Below, piece by piece: positions 24,078-35,900 of a stretch of DNA of 64,000 bases. Every line of letters begins with the position of its first letter. The first letter of the stretch is position 1. Position numbers and translations under genes: made by a program. A model generated the notes under the pieces. That model was not told where the DNA came from. It saw only the letters and a program-made list of their open reading frames with translations, and searched no databases. The DNA comes from Pseudomonas sp. PDM15 (GTDB lineage: Bacteria; Pseudomonadota; Gammaproteobacteria; Pseudomonadales; Pseudomonadaceae), in contig NZ_JACVAA010000002.1 of NCBI RefSeq assembly GCF_014851565.1, positions 248,001 through 312,000 of the forward strand. The letters are read 5' to 3'.

Positions 24078-25082
24078 TCACCATTTGACATACTGATCCT
24101 CGACGAAACCCCACAGGTTGTCGATCACCAGCGGCGCCCTGCCCGGCGGGCGCAGGGTACCCTGGAAGCAGCCGAACACCTGCTTGAAGTTGCTGGCCAG
24201 CACGCCCAGGTTCAGTTGCTCGCGGTGCAGACCGTGGCCACGGAAGTTCAGCTCCACCTGGCCATCACCGGAAACGATGCGCCAGGGCTTGAGCGGGTCG
24301 TCGCGATCGAACTGGAAGTGCACGCCGCCGACCGGCATCAGGGCGCCGTCCAGCCAATAGCAGTTTTCGCTGAAGCTGGTCTCGTTGACCCCGCAGGACA
24401 GGTTCAGCCCGACCCGCGCGCCGTTCACCTCGCCGGACAGGCAGGCCCAGTTCCAGAAGGTCTCCGGGCGCATGTAGCCGGCCGACCAGTCGTGGTGGGC
24501 GAAGGCGTTCAGCGCCTGCAGGTCGAAGTCCCCCAACTCGCTGCGCACACTGCCCCGGCAGCGCACGCCGGCGACCTTCTGCGCGTAGACCCAGCCGTTC
24601 ACCGCCGTCGGCGTACAGATGCACATGGGTTCGAACTGCTGCTCGGAGAAGCTCGCCTCGATGCGCGTGTCGTCGTCCAGCTCCACTAGCAGGTGCTTCT
24701 CGCTGCCGCGGTTGTCCAGACGCAGCAGGTTGGCACCGCTGCGCAGCTCGCAGACGCCGTCGTTGGGCTGCTGCGAAAACGAGGTGCCATGCCCCAGCGG
24801 CCGCTTGAACTCGCGCTCGATCATGCGCCCGCTGGCCGGGTGGAACAGATAGACGAAGCCCGCCGTGAGCAGGCTGATGTCGGCCAGGGCGCAGCCACCA
24901 ATCAACTCGTCACTGACGATGCCGAAGTACTGGAACTGATGAAAGCGCCGCCACTTGGCCAGGGTGCCGAGGCGCCGCCCCATGGGCGAGCGGAAGTCGA
25001 AGTCGCGCCAGTTCACCTGCCCCGGTGCGGCCGGGAAGATTCCGTAATGAGGTTGGCCGTTGGCCTGGATCAGTCGTTCCAT
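24078..25082 (-). CDS. DUF2804 protein
   Basis: A 334-residue protein with no signal peptide and no clear membrane helix, matching the DUF2804 family as I know it: WRDFDFRSPMGRRLGTLAKWRRFHQFQYFGIVSDELIGGCALADIS at the N terminus and AFAHHDWSAGYMRPETFWNWACLSG in the middle. The HHDW motif is the most conserved part and may be catalytic. The beta-rich composition suggests a lipocalin- or svf1-like barrel. Its reaction is unknown. It lies between the MarR gene and the diguanylate cyclase. Confidence 0.75.
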   Translation of the reverse strand: MERLIQANGQPHYGIFPAAPGQVNWRDFDFRSPMGRRLGTLAKWRRFHQFQYFGIVSDELIGGCALADISLLTAGFVYLFHPASGRMIEREFKRPLGHGTSFSQQPNDGVCELRSGANLLRLDNRGSEKHLLVELDDDTRIEASFSEQQFEPMCICTPTAVNGWVYAQKVAGVRCRGSVRSELGDFDLQALNAFAHHDWSAGYMRPETFWNWACLSGEVNGARVGLNLSCGVNETSFSENCYWLDGALMPVGGVHFQFDRDDPLKPWRIVSGDGQVELNFRGHGLHREQLNLGVLASNFKQVFGCFQGTLRPPGRAPLVIDNLWGFVEDQYVKW

Positions 25083-25167
25083 GATTACTGCCGGCAGAGG
25101 AAAGCGCCGATGCTAGCAGCCATGCCGGACGCTGCCAGGGACGATTCACGCCAGCGCGGGGGGCGCT

Positions 25168-26328
25168 TCAGGTCACCACCTGGTTGCGGCCGAAGGCCTT
25201 GGCCTCGTAAAGCGCGCGGTCGGCATGCTCGAACAGGCTGTCCATGGCCAGGTCCGTCGCCGGTTGCAGACAGCACACGCCGGCCGAGAGCGTCAGCACC
25301 TTCGCCGTCTGCGAGCCCGCGTGCTCGATGGCGCGGGCCTCCAGGCTCTGGCGCAGGGTTTCGGCGCGCTGCTTGGCCTCACTCGCCGAGATGTCGTACA
25401 GCAGCACCGCGAACTCTTCGCCGCCCAGGCGCGCTGCCATGTCCAGCGGGCGCCGCGCCGCCTGCAGCAACACCTCGCCGACCTGCTGCAAGGCGCGGTC
25501 GCCGGCCTGGTGACCGTAGTGATCGTTGTAGGCCTTGAAGTGATCGACATCGCACAGCAACAGCGCCAGCGAGCGCTCCTCACGCTGCGCCTGGCGCCAC
25601 AGGCGGCCCAGCTCGCGATAGAAGCTGCGCCGGTTGTGCAGGCCGGTCAGGCCGTCCTGGTCGGCCAGGACGCGCAGCAGGCCACTGACCAGAAAGTGCT
25701 CGCGCGACTTCAGCTCCAGCTGGTAGCAGCCGATCGCGCCGATCAGGTTGCCGGCCAGCAGGAACAGCAGGTTGTTGAACAGCCGCTCCGGCGCCAGGCC
25801 GCCGAGCCACTCGAACAGGCCGTAGGCGAGCAGCACCAGGAACGAGGTGGTGACCGCCTCGATCAGGCGCAGGCCGACCAGAAAGTAGGCGGCGATGCAC
25901 ACCAGCAGCAGCCCCTCGTAAGGGAAGGACGGGTCCTGGCCATGCCCAAGGGCGATGATGGCCGCCGCGCCCAGGCCCATGGCGCCGATGCCGGCGATGC
26001 CCAGCGGTGCCGCCAGCTTCGGATGGCGACGACTGAGGATCACCCGTCCGCAGGCCAGCAACAGCAGCGCCACACCGGCGCGGATGGCCAGCAGGGCTGC
26101 CAGCAGCGGCCCCTCGATCATCCAGATGTCGACACCGGCGAAGGCCAGCCACACCAGCAGGGCATAGACCACCGCAACCCGCTTCAGCTCCAGGGTGTCG
26201 CGCAGCATGTAGGCGCGATATTCCCGTTCGAGAGACGGGGCGAAACGCAACAGGCGGTAGCCGCGAGACAGTTGCTCGGCGTAGGGATTGGGCGGGACCT
26301 CGCCCAGCCAGTCGGGATGCAGCGACAC
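25168..26328 (-). CDS. hsbD: Membrane diguanylate cyclase, HsbD-like
   Basis: A 386-residue protein. Residues ~45-215 contain about six hydrophobic helices, the rest a GGDEF domain with the intact active site RLGGEEF and the inhibitory I-site RPLD placed five residues before it, so it should be an active, product-inhibited cyclic di-GMP synthase. The neighbour recQ and the DUF2804/MarR/FimV-like genes match the setting of P. aeruginosa HsbD, which links the HptB/HsbR/HsbA pathway to the motile-sessile switch. The hptB-hsb genes themselves are not here. Confidence 0.82.
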   Translation of the reverse strand: MSLHPDWLGEVPPNPYAEQLSRGYRLLRFAPSLEREYRAYMLRDTLELKRVAVVYALLVWLAFAGVDIWMIEGPLLAALLAIRAGVALLLLACGRVILSRRHPKLAAPLGIAGIGAMGLGAAAIIALGHGQDPSFPYEGLLLVCIAAYFLVGLRLIEAVTTSFLVLLAYGLFEWLGGLAPERLFNNLLFLLAGNLIGAIGCYQLELKSREHFLVSGLLRVLADQDGLTGLHNRRSFYRELGRLWRQAQREERSLALLLCDVDHFKAYNDHYGHQAGDRALQQVGEVLLQAARRPLDMAARLGGEEFAVLLYDISASEAKQRAETLRQSLEARAIEHAGSQTAKVLTLSAGVCCLQPATDLAMDSLFEHADRALYEAKAFGRNQVVT

Positions 26329-26433
26329 CAGGACCTCGCTTATCGATCGCTTGGGCTTACCCTAGCGTTTTGAGAAACACGTCACAAGTTTGTCGCCAAC
26401 GAATTGGCGTAAAGAATCGTTATCGCCGCGACA

Positions 26434-28584
<2,151 letters not shown>

Positions 28585-28718
28585 GCCGTGCCGGTCTCCA
28601 TTGGAAGCGGCGCAGTATACGCGAGCGATGACGGCGGCAGGCCATCGCCCGTCGGCCGTGCTTTTGCGGGCCTGGGCGGCTAGAATCCCGATGTTTACTC
28701 ACTCAAGGTAGTCCCACG

Positions 28719-29306
28719 ATGTCCTTCGCCGAGCAATTGTCCCGCCTGCAAGCCTTCCTCGATGCCGATGATCTGCACGAAGAAGCTCTGGACTACGTGG
28801 CCGCCCATGGCTACCTGACCGCCCTCTGCATCTGCCCCGACCATGTACCGGAACGCGAGTGGATCGATGCCCTGTTCGCCGAGCCGCCGCACTACCGCAG
28901 CGAGGCCGAGCGCGAAGAGATCGAAGCCACCCTGCAACTGCTCAAGGCACACATCGCCCGCCAGCTGGCCAGCGACGACGAGCCGGAAATCCCCTGCGAC
29001 ATCGACCTCGGCGACGAGCCGGACGACTCCGACCTGCGCGGCTGGTGCATCGGCTTCATGGAAGGCGTGTTCCTGCGCGAGGCCGTGTGGTTCGAAGACT
29101 CCGAAGACGAAGTCAGCGAGCTGCTGCTGCCGATCATGGTCGCCTCCGGCCTGTTCGACGAGCAGCCGGAATTCGCCGAGATCGCCCGCGACCGCCAACT
29201 GGTGGACAGCATGGTCGACCAGATTCCCGAACTGCTCACCGCCCTGTTCCTGCTGTGCCAGGCGCCGGAAGAGAAGCCTGCCCTTCTCAAACCCCGCCAC
29301 CACTAA
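28719..29306 (+). CDS. YecA/UPF0149 family protein
   Basis: A 195-residue acidic, mostly helical protein of the YecA/YgfB (UPF0149) family, recognisable from ALDYVAAHGYLTALCICPDHVPEREWIDALF and GWCIGFMEGVFLREAVWF. It lacks the C-terminal SEC-C zinc motif of longer YecA proteins. No biochemical role is known to me. A TAGAAT -10-like hexamer lies ~35 bases upstream. The DUF454 gene follows after nine bases. Confidence 0.85.
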   Translation: MSFAEQLSRLQAFLDADDLHEEALDYVAAHGYLTALCICPDHVPEREWIDALFAEPPHYRSEAEREEIEATLQLLKAHIARQLASDDEPEIPCDIDLGDEPDDSDLRGWCIGFMEGVFLREAVWFEDSEDEVSELLLPIMVASGLFDEQPEFAEIARDRQLVDSMVDQIPELLTALFLLCQAPEEKPALLKPRHH

Positions 29307-29315
29307 GCCGCGCCC

Positions 29316-29720
29316 ATGGCGCATAGCGATATCCAGCAGAGCCGCCACCGCAGCGTGCGTTACGCGCTGCTGGCGATCGGCTGGCTGAGCGTGGTACTCG
29401 GGGTGATCGGCATCTTCGTGCCGGTGCTGCCCACCACGCCCTTCCTGCTGCTAGCGGCGGCCTGCTTCGTGCGCAGCTCCAGGCGTTTCTACCTGTGGCT
29501 GGTCAACCACCCGCGCCTCGGCCCGTGGATTCGTGATTACCTGGAAGGCAACGGCATTCCACTCAAGGGCAAGGTCTACGCCCTGGGCCTGATGTGGGCC
29601 AGCATCGGCCTGTCCTGCTACTTGGTGCCGCTAGTCTGGGCGCGTGCCTTCATGCTCACCAGCGCGGTGCTGGTGAGCCTCTACATCCTGCGTCAGAAGA
29701 CCCTGCCCAGCCGCGGCTGA
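29316..29720 (+). CDS. DUF454 (YbaN) inner membrane protein
   Basis: A 134-residue membrane protein of the YbaN/DUF454 family: LLAIGWLSVVLGVIGIFVPVLPTTPFLLLAAACFVRSSRRFYLWLVNHPRLGPWIRDYLEG is its diagnostic N-terminal half, with two membrane helices around the PVLPTTPF turn; two more helices lie in the C-terminal part. Function unknown. It is close to the YecA gene and probably in the same transcript; the Lap genes begin 71 bases later behind their own hairpin. Confidence 0.85.
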   Translation: MAHSDIQQSRHRSVRYALLAIGWLSVVLGVIGIFVPVLPTTPFLLLAAACFVRSSRRFYLWLVNHPRLGPWIRDYLEGNGIPLKGKVYALGLMWASIGLSCYLVPLVWARAFMLTSAVLVSLYILRQKTLPSRG

Positions 29721-29765
29721 AGCGCACCGCGAAAGCGGAAAAAATGTGACGCGCTGCCTACACTT

Positions 29766-29784
29766 TCTCCACCTCTCGTGGAGA
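29766..29784 (+). promoter_or_regulatory. Hairpin over the lapG ribosome-binding site
   Basis: Perfect inverted repeat TCTCCAC/GTGGAGA with a five-base loop. The right arm contains the GGAG Shine-Dalgarno that stands eight bases before the lapG ATG, so the folded mRNA would hide it. There is no T tract, which argues against a terminator. Confidence 0.5.
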
Positions 29785-29791
29785 CATTTTC

Positions 29792-30490
29792 ATGCCGTTG
29801 CGGCCGAGCACTCAGGGACGAGCCAAGCGCCTGCCGACAGGCCGGCTGCTACTCGGCGCCCTGCTCGGCCTGCTGCTGGCGATGGTGGCGCGCGCCAACT
29901 GGGACTTCGGTCTGATCCTGCAGAATGCCGAGCAGCGCTACGGCAACCTCGGCGTCGCCAAGGGCCGCATCGAGGCCTGGGACGAGCTGATCATCGCCAG
30001 TACCAACCTCCCTGAAAACGAGAAGCTGGCCGCGGTCAATCGCTTCTTCAATCGCCAGTTCCGCTTCTCCGACGACAGCCGCAACTGGCGGCAAAATGAT
30101 TACTGGGCCACGCCGGTCGAGGCGCTGATCAAGGGCGCCGGCGACTGCGAGGACTACTCCATCGCCAAGTACTTCACCCTGCGCCGTCTGGGCGTGCCCA
30201 GCGACAAGCTGCGCATCACGTACGTCAAGGCACTGCGCTACAACCAGGCGCACATGGTGCTCACCTATTACGCCAGCCCCGGCGCAGAACCCCTGGTGCT
30301 GGACAATCTGATCGGGGAGATCCGCCCCGCATCCCAGCGCAAGGACCTGCTGCCGGTCTACGCCTTCAATGCCGAGGGCCTGTATCTGCCAGGCCAGACC
30401 GGCAGGAAGAGCGACACCAAGAAACTGTCGCGCTGGCAGGATCTGTTGAAAAAGATGCGAGCCGAAGGCTTCGACATCGGAGAGGGTTAG
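29792..30490 (+). CDS. lapG: LapG periplasmic cysteine protease
   Basis: A 232-residue bacterial transglutaminase-like cysteine protease. After an export segment (residues ~18-35) the catalytic triad reads Cys119 (GAGDCEDYSIAKYF), His154 (NQAHMVLTYY) and Asp171 (LVLDNLIGEI); acidic residues next to Cys119 are placed for the calcium known to be needed by LapG. LapG cleaves the adhesin near its N terminus and releases biofilm cells. LapD, ten bases downstream, restrains it when cyclic di-GMP is high. The adhesin at 32956-43938 contains a matching TAAG site. Confidence 0.93.
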   Translation: MPLRPSTQGRAKRLPTGRLLLGALLGLLLAMVARANWDFGLILQNAEQRYGNLGVAKGRIEAWDELIIASTNLPENEKLAAVNRFFNRQFRFSDDSRNWRQNDYWATPVEALIKGAGDCEDYSIAKYFTLRRLGVPSDKLRITYVKALRYNQAHMVLTYYASPGAEPLVLDNLIGEIRPASQRKDLLPVYAFNAEGLYLPGQTGRKSDTKKLSRWQDLLKKMRAEGFDIGEG

Positions 30491-30499
30491 GAGAGGCCT

Positions 30500-32446
30500 A
30501 TGTCCCTGTTGAAACAACTGTTCCTCGCCATCTGCCTGTTCCTCGTGGTGGCCTTCACCGGCAGCTTCATCGCCGGCGTGGAGTCCTCGCGCGAACAGCT
30601 GCTCAGCCAGTTGCGCTCGCATGCCCAGGACGCCGCCACCGCGCTGGGCCTGTCGATGACGCCGCACGTGGACGACCCGGCAATGATCGAGCTGATGGTC
30701 AGCTCAATCTTCGACAGCGGCTACTTCGCCACCATCCGCGTGGTGCGCATTCCCGGCGAGGAAGTGATAGTCGAGCGACGCACCACAACCACCTCGGACA
30801 AGGTGCCGGCCTGGTTCGTCGACCTGGTCGACCTCGACCCGCAGGGTGGCGATGCACTGATCATGCGCGGCTGGGAGCAGGCGGCACGGGTCGAAGTACT
30901 CAGCCATCCGCAGTTCGCCCTGGCCAAGCTGTGGGACAGCGCCATCGGCAGCCTGGTCTGGCTGCTGCTGTGCGGCGTGGTCAGCGCCATCCTCGGCGGC
31001 TGGCTGCTACGCACCCAGCTGCGCCCGCTGGACAACATGGTCAGCCAGGCCCAGGCCATCACCCGCCGCGAATTCCTCACCCTGCCCCGCGTGCCGCGTA
31101 CCCCCGAACTCAAACGCGTGGTGCTGGCGATGAACCAGATGGTCGAGAAGCTCAAGCAGCTGTTCGCCGAGGAAGCCGCGCGCAGCGAAAAGCTGCGCGA
31201 AGAGGCCTACCTGGACAGCCTCACCGGCCTGGCCAACCGCCGCCTGTTCGAGATCAAGCTGGCCAACCAGCTGGCGGTGACCGAGCAGAATGCCTCCGGC
31301 TACCTGATGTTCCTGCGCGTCAACGATCTCGGCGGTCTCAACCAGCGCATGGGCGGCCAGCGTACCGACTCGCTGATCTACAGCATCGGTGAGCTGCTCA
31401 AGCGTCTGCTGGAACAGCGCGGTGCACCGGACTGGCTGGCCTCACGCAGCCGCGGCGGCGAGTTCACCCTGCTCGCCCCGGGCCTGGTCGCCGAGGACGC
31501 CGACCGCCTCGCCCAGGAACTGGCAGACGGGCTGGAGAGCCTGCGCCAGACCGGCGCCAGCGACTGCACGCCGGTGGCGCACCTTGGCATCGCCGCATTC
31601 CGCCCCGGTGAGGAAGTGGCCAATGTGATCGGCCGCGCCGATCAGGCTCTGGCCCAGGCACAGAGCAATGCGGGCAAGTCCTGGGAGCGCCTGGACGACT
31701 ACCAGGCCACCAATGGCCACGGCCTGCACGACTGGCGACGCTGGATCGACGATGCGCTCAACCAGAGCATGCTGCAGTTGTACTTCCAACCGGTGGCGGC
31801 CTGCGCGGACACCAGCCAGGTACTGCACCAGAAGGTCCTGGCACGCCTGCTCGACCCACAAGGCGAGGCCGTGGCCGCCGGCCGTTTCCTGCCGTGGATC
31901 GAACGCCTGGGCTGGGCCGCACGCTTCGACCTGGCCATGCTCGAACACAGTCTGGCGCACCTGGCCAAGTACCCGCAGCCGCTCGCCCTCAGCCTGTCCG
32001 CTGCCACGCTGCGTGACGCTGGCAGCCTGGAGAAGCTGCTGAACCTGCTCAGGGAACATCCGCAGCAGAGCGAGCTGATGACCCTGGAGCTGGACGAGCG
32101 ATACCTGCCGCCACCAGCGGAACTGGAGAAACTCAGCCAACAAGTGCGCGAGGCAGGCTACCACCTGGGCCTGCAGCACTTCGGCGGGCGCTTCAGCCTG
32201 ATCGGCAACCTGACCCACCTGGGCCTGGCCTACCTGAAGATCGACGGCAGCTACATCCGCGCCATCGACAAGGAAAATGACAAGCGCGTGTTCATCGAGG
32301 CGATCTTCCGCGCCACCAACAGCATCGACCTGCCGCTGATCGCCGAGATGGTGGAAACCGAAGGCGAGCTGAATGTACTCAAGGAAATGGGCATCTACGG
32401 CGCCATGGGTCGCCTGATCGGCGCGCCGGCACCCTGGCAGGGCTGA
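30500..32446 (+). CDS. lapD: LapD c-di-GMP receptor (degenerate GGDEF-EAL)
   Basis: A 648-residue inner membrane signalling protein. A first helix (residues ~5-25), a periplasmic LapD/MoxY output domain of ~125 residues, a second helix (~150-172), a HAMP, then GGDEF-like and EAL-like domains. The GGDEF signature is RGGEF and the EAL is replaced by KVLARLL, so both enzymes should be inactive while the EAL-like fold still binds cyclic di-GMP. Binding exposes the periplasmic domain, which sequesters LapG and keeps the adhesin on the surface. A terminator follows the stop. Confidence 0.93.
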   Translation: MSLLKQLFLAICLFLVVAFTGSFIAGVESSREQLLSQLRSHAQDAATALGLSMTPHVDDPAMIELMVSSIFDSGYFATIRVVRIPGEEVIVERRTTTTSDKVPAWFVDLVDLDPQGGDALIMRGWEQAARVEVLSHPQFALAKLWDSAIGSLVWLLLCGVVSAILGGWLLRTQLRPLDNMVSQAQAITRREFLTLPRVPRTPELKRVVLAMNQMVEKLKQLFAEEAARSEKLREEAYLDSLTGLANRRLFEIKLANQLAVTEQNASGYLMFLRVNDLGGLNQRMGGQRTDSLIYSIGELLKRLLEQRGAPDWLASRSRGGEFTLLAPGLVAEDADRLAQELADGLESLRQTGASDCTPVAHLGIAAFRPGEEVANVIGRADQALAQAQSNAGKSWERLDDYQATNGHGLHDWRRWIDDALNQSMLQLYFQPVAACADTSQVLHQKVLARLLDPQGEAVAAGRFLPWIERLGWAARFDLAMLEHSLAHLAKYPQPLALSLSAATLRDAGSLEKLLNLLREHPQQSELMTLELDERYLPPPAELEKLSQQVREAGYHLGLQHFGGRFSLIGNLTHLGLAYLKIDGSYIRAIDKENDKRVFIEAIFRATNSIDLPLIAEMVETEGELNVLKEMGIYGAMGRLIGAPAPWQG

Positions 32447-32468
32447 GCCAAGCTTTCCGATGTAATGC

Positions 32469-32494
32469 AAAGCCCGCCATGACGGCGGGCTTTT
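32469..32494 (+). terminator. Intrinsic terminator after lapD
   Basis: Perfect stem GCCCGCC/GGCGGGC with AAA before and TTTT after. It closes the lapGD unit and could also act on the leftward gene that ends at 32510. Confidence 0.8.
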
Positions 32495-32509
32495 GCGTGC
32501 TGGTCTGCG

Positions 32510-32851
32510 TCAGATCAGCTGGTGATCATCGTCACCCAGCAGACCACTGAGGCCCTCGATCTGGGCACGGGTCACAGCGCGCCTATCCAGCTTGCGCCGT
32601 GCTGCTTCCGGCAGATCGGTGTAGCGGATAACGCCCTTCGCCACCAGCACGCCGACCACATCCTCCAGCACCCGCACCAGTTCCAGGTCGGAGTCCTTCA
32701 GGCTGGTCAGGCGCTCCTTGACCTCTTCACGGGCCGCCAGCCAGTTGTGCAGCTCTTCGCTCTCGACCGCCAGCGTCTCCGTCATGCCCTCGAACGCATC
32801 ATGCTCCACCCGCAGCAAACGCCCCTCGGCATCCCTTTGCACGTACACCAT
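32510..32851 (-). CDS. Conserved hypothetical protein next to lapA
   Basis: A 113-residue soluble acidic protein (MVYVQRDAEGRLLRVEHDAFEGMTETLAVESEELHNWLA). Homologues in pseudomonads are, from memory, often labelled as tryptophan synthase beta-like in error; no pyridoxal-phosphate or TrpB motif is present. It looks helical, with the second half (LKDSDLELVRVLEDVVGVLVAKGVIRYTDLPEAARRKL) suited to protein interaction. The ATG 32849-32851 is chosen because GGAGG stands five bases upstream. It lies downstream of lapA on the same strand but beyond its terminator. Confidence 0.75.
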   Translation of the reverse strand: MVYVQRDAEGRLLRVEHDAFEGMTETLAVESEELHNWLAAREEVKERLTSLKDSDLELVRVLEDVVGVLVAKGVIRYTDLPEAARRKLDRRAVTRAQIEGLSGLLGDDDHQLI

Positions 32852-32869
32852 GTGGCTTCCTCCAGGCAT

Positions 32870-32904
32870 AAAAAAGGCCCGCTACCCCAGAAGGGTAGCG
32901 GGCC
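32870..32904 (-). terminator. Intrinsic terminator of the lapA-like gene
   Basis: Perfect 12-base stem GGCCCGCTACCC/GGGTAGCGGGCC with a five-base loop; on the minus strand it is followed by TTTTTT. It lies 52 bases beyond the adhesin stop and immediately before the ribosome-binding site of the next leftward gene. Confidence 0.85.
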
Positions 32905-32955
32905 GATCATATAAGCGCCCGTTCAGCAGTGTCGACTCACCGGGCGCCTCGCTGG

Positions 32956-35900
32956 TTATGCCACGTCAACCTTGAGCGTACCGTCTCCCAACATGCCAAG
33001 GATGGTGCCACTCTCGGTGCCGCCGTAGAGGCTCACGAGGTTGACGTCCTGCAGCACGATGGTCTGCTCGGTCGAGGTCGCCGGATCGGCGGTGGAGGTG
33101 TCGCTGACCTTGATCACCGTATCCAGCGCCGCACCTCCTCCCAGGTTGGCTGTACTGATGTCGATGAAGCTCAGCAAGTTGCCGATATCACCCGCCTGCC
33201 CGTGTTCACCGGTCAGCAGTTGCGACAGATCGAGCCGGTCGCCCTGGGCGTTGCCGTTGAAGTTGTTAACGAAGCCCTGCACCGTGTCGGTGCCGGTGTT
33301 TCCGGCAGTCCACCGGTAGGTGTCGTTATCGGCACCACCGATCAGCAGGTCATTGCCAAGACCACCGATCAGTACATCGTCCCCGGCCAGGCCGGACAGT
33401 GTGTCGTTGCCGGTGCTGCCCTGGATCACGTCAGCCAGTGCAGTGCCGGTGAAGGTGTTGCCGGCCTCGATGGTGACATGCAGGTTCACACTCGAAGTGG
33501 CATCGTTGTCGGCGTCCTGCACCGCCACCTGGAAGTCCAGCTCCGCATCCACGGTCGTGGTCTGGGTCTTGATGAAGCCGATATCGGAGACCTTGACCAC
33601 GTCGTTGTCGGTCTGATTATTGAAGTTGGTGGTCAGGGTCGAGCCCCCCGATTCACCGAAGTCATTGTCATAGTTGATCGCCGTCGAGGTCGTGATGCCC
33701 TCCACTGTCGTCAGTATCTGAGCACCGTAGATCTGCCAGCTCTCACCTGCGCCGTTGAAGTCATTGTTCTCGATGACGATCGCACCGTCGTTGTTATCCA
33801 GCGTAATGCCATACACCGCCAGGGCGGCCAGCGCCGTGGCGCCGCTGCTGTTGCGGTAGATGTCGCTGTTGTTGATCACCAGTGCTTTGGTCGTGGTCAC
33901 TCCGCCCGGGCCGATCAGCTTCAGGACGACCACCAGATCCTCGCTGTTGATGCCGTCGAACTTCAGGAAGATGCCATCGGCGCGACCTGTCGGGGTTACG
34001 GCAAGATTGCCGGTCGGGCTGGAGGTATAGAAGTTCAGGTCCAGCACCTCGCCCTGGCCGATGGTATCTCCAGCTACACCGTTGGAGGTATTGGACAGGG
34101 TCACATACGAACTGGCCTGACTGAACAGCTCGCCGTTGACGAAGATGTTGGTGTTGGCCCCGCCAGTCTGCAGGTTATTACCGCCAGTACCAGCCCCAGG
34201 CTCCGCGTAACCCCGGAACTGCACGAAGAAGTCACTGGCCAGCTGGGAAACCGCCACGTCCGGGTTGGTGTTGTCCACCGTGCTGCTGCCCGGCACATAG
34301 CCGACGATTCCCAGGTTCGCGCTGGTCTTCAGCACCTGGAAGCCCTCGATCGGCCCATCCAGCGTCACCGTGTAGGTGCCGTTGACCTTGTCGAAGGTCA
34401 GGGTACCTGCGGCTTCCTCCTTGACGCTCGGGTTGGATGGGTTAGGTGCGTACTCGAACTCGACATCGAAGGTCGCCGTCGTGGCGCTCTCCGATACCCA
34501 GGTGACCGACTGCGAGCTGATCGCCACACCACCCACGGAGCCGGTCAGGGTGATGGACTTGAAGTCCGAGTCGGAGGCACTGAACGGCCCAGTGTCGCGG
34601 GTATCGGCGCCGGTGCTGTAGTCGAACACACCAGTGGCGCCACCCGGGTTGTTGCTGTTGGAGTACACCAGGTTGGAGGTGGACTGGATAACCGGCACAT
34701 CGTCCTCGACCTGCACGATGAAGTCGCGAATCAACGGGACGTTGGTTGCCCCTTCCTTGGCCACGATGATGCTGGAGAGGTCCAGATCCTTCAGTTCCTG
34801 ATCGTCGCCATTGGCCGTGGCATGGTCGATGGCCCCCAGCAGGTTGAAGGTGTAGTTGCCATTGGCCTGCAGCACCAGAGTGAAGATGTTCACCGTACCG
34901 GCCTTGGCGGTCAGGGTGTCGGAGGTCGGCCCATCGACCACGCTGTAGGTGATAGGCACACCATCGGCAGTCAGCGCCGGAAGGCCGGCAACGCTACCCA
35001 GGCTGAAGGTCACACCGGCGCTGTCTACCACGGCGCCGGCCAGAGTGCCCGACACGCTGGTGACGTTGGAGCCCGGATCCGGCAGGCCGTTGGGCAGGCC
35101 GTCCTCGTACACGTTGGCAACGATCGGGCTGGTATCCAGAACGCTGATATTCAGGTTGGCGCTGGACTGGTCGCCATCCTTGTCGACGATGGTGTAAGTG
35201 AACACCTCCTGACTATCGACCAGCACATCATTTGGCGGTGTATAGCTGTAGGAACCGTTGGCGTTGACCACCAGGGTACCGCCCAGTGGAGTGGTGATCG
35301 GGCCAGTGGTGCCGCCCTGTACCAGGAAGGTCACCACATTGCCGACGACGCTGTCGGCCACCCCGATGTAGGCCGCCGGGTTGGCTGCGACAAAGCTGAT
35401 CTGGGTCACCGTCACCGGTACATCCGCACCACTGGTATCGACACCAGCTACCGGGTCAACATCGGTCACCATATTGCCCATGGTCGGCTGCGGCACAGTG
35501 GCCTGCAGGGTCGCATCCAGGTCATAGGGGTCGTCGATCAGGGTGACGGCATCACCATGATCCTCGACCAGACCCAGTTGCGCGATCGCCCCGGCATTGC
35601 TGCTGACGCTGAGGCCAACCGCATACACCTCGGCGCCGCTGGCATTGATGAAGGATGTCCATCCGGCAGGCACGTTGCCTACATTGGGCTGGCCGTCGGA
35701 CAGGAAGTACACCTTGTGCTCGTAGTCCGGCAGGTTGACCAGGTCGGCGGTCAGCTGATTCTGTGCCAGGACCAGCGGTGCGTTGTAGTTGGTGTTGCCG
35801 CCGTCGGTAGCCAGGTTCTGGATGTTGAGCTTGGCCACATCCGGGTCGGTGGTCTGCGGAATCAGCAGGGCACCGGTGGCGAAGTCGATCACCGTGATCG

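Noticed and set aside
30500..32446. LapD considered as an active diguanylate cyclase or phosphodiesterase
   Set aside because: The GGDEF motif is RGGEF and the EAL motif is KVLARL, both lacking catalytic residues; the domain order is that of the LapD receptor.
32510..32851. Tryptophan synthase beta-like annotation for the small gene next to lapA
   Set aside because: At 113 residues it lacks any pyridoxal-phosphate lysine motif or TrpB fold stretch; the label seems to be a propagated error.
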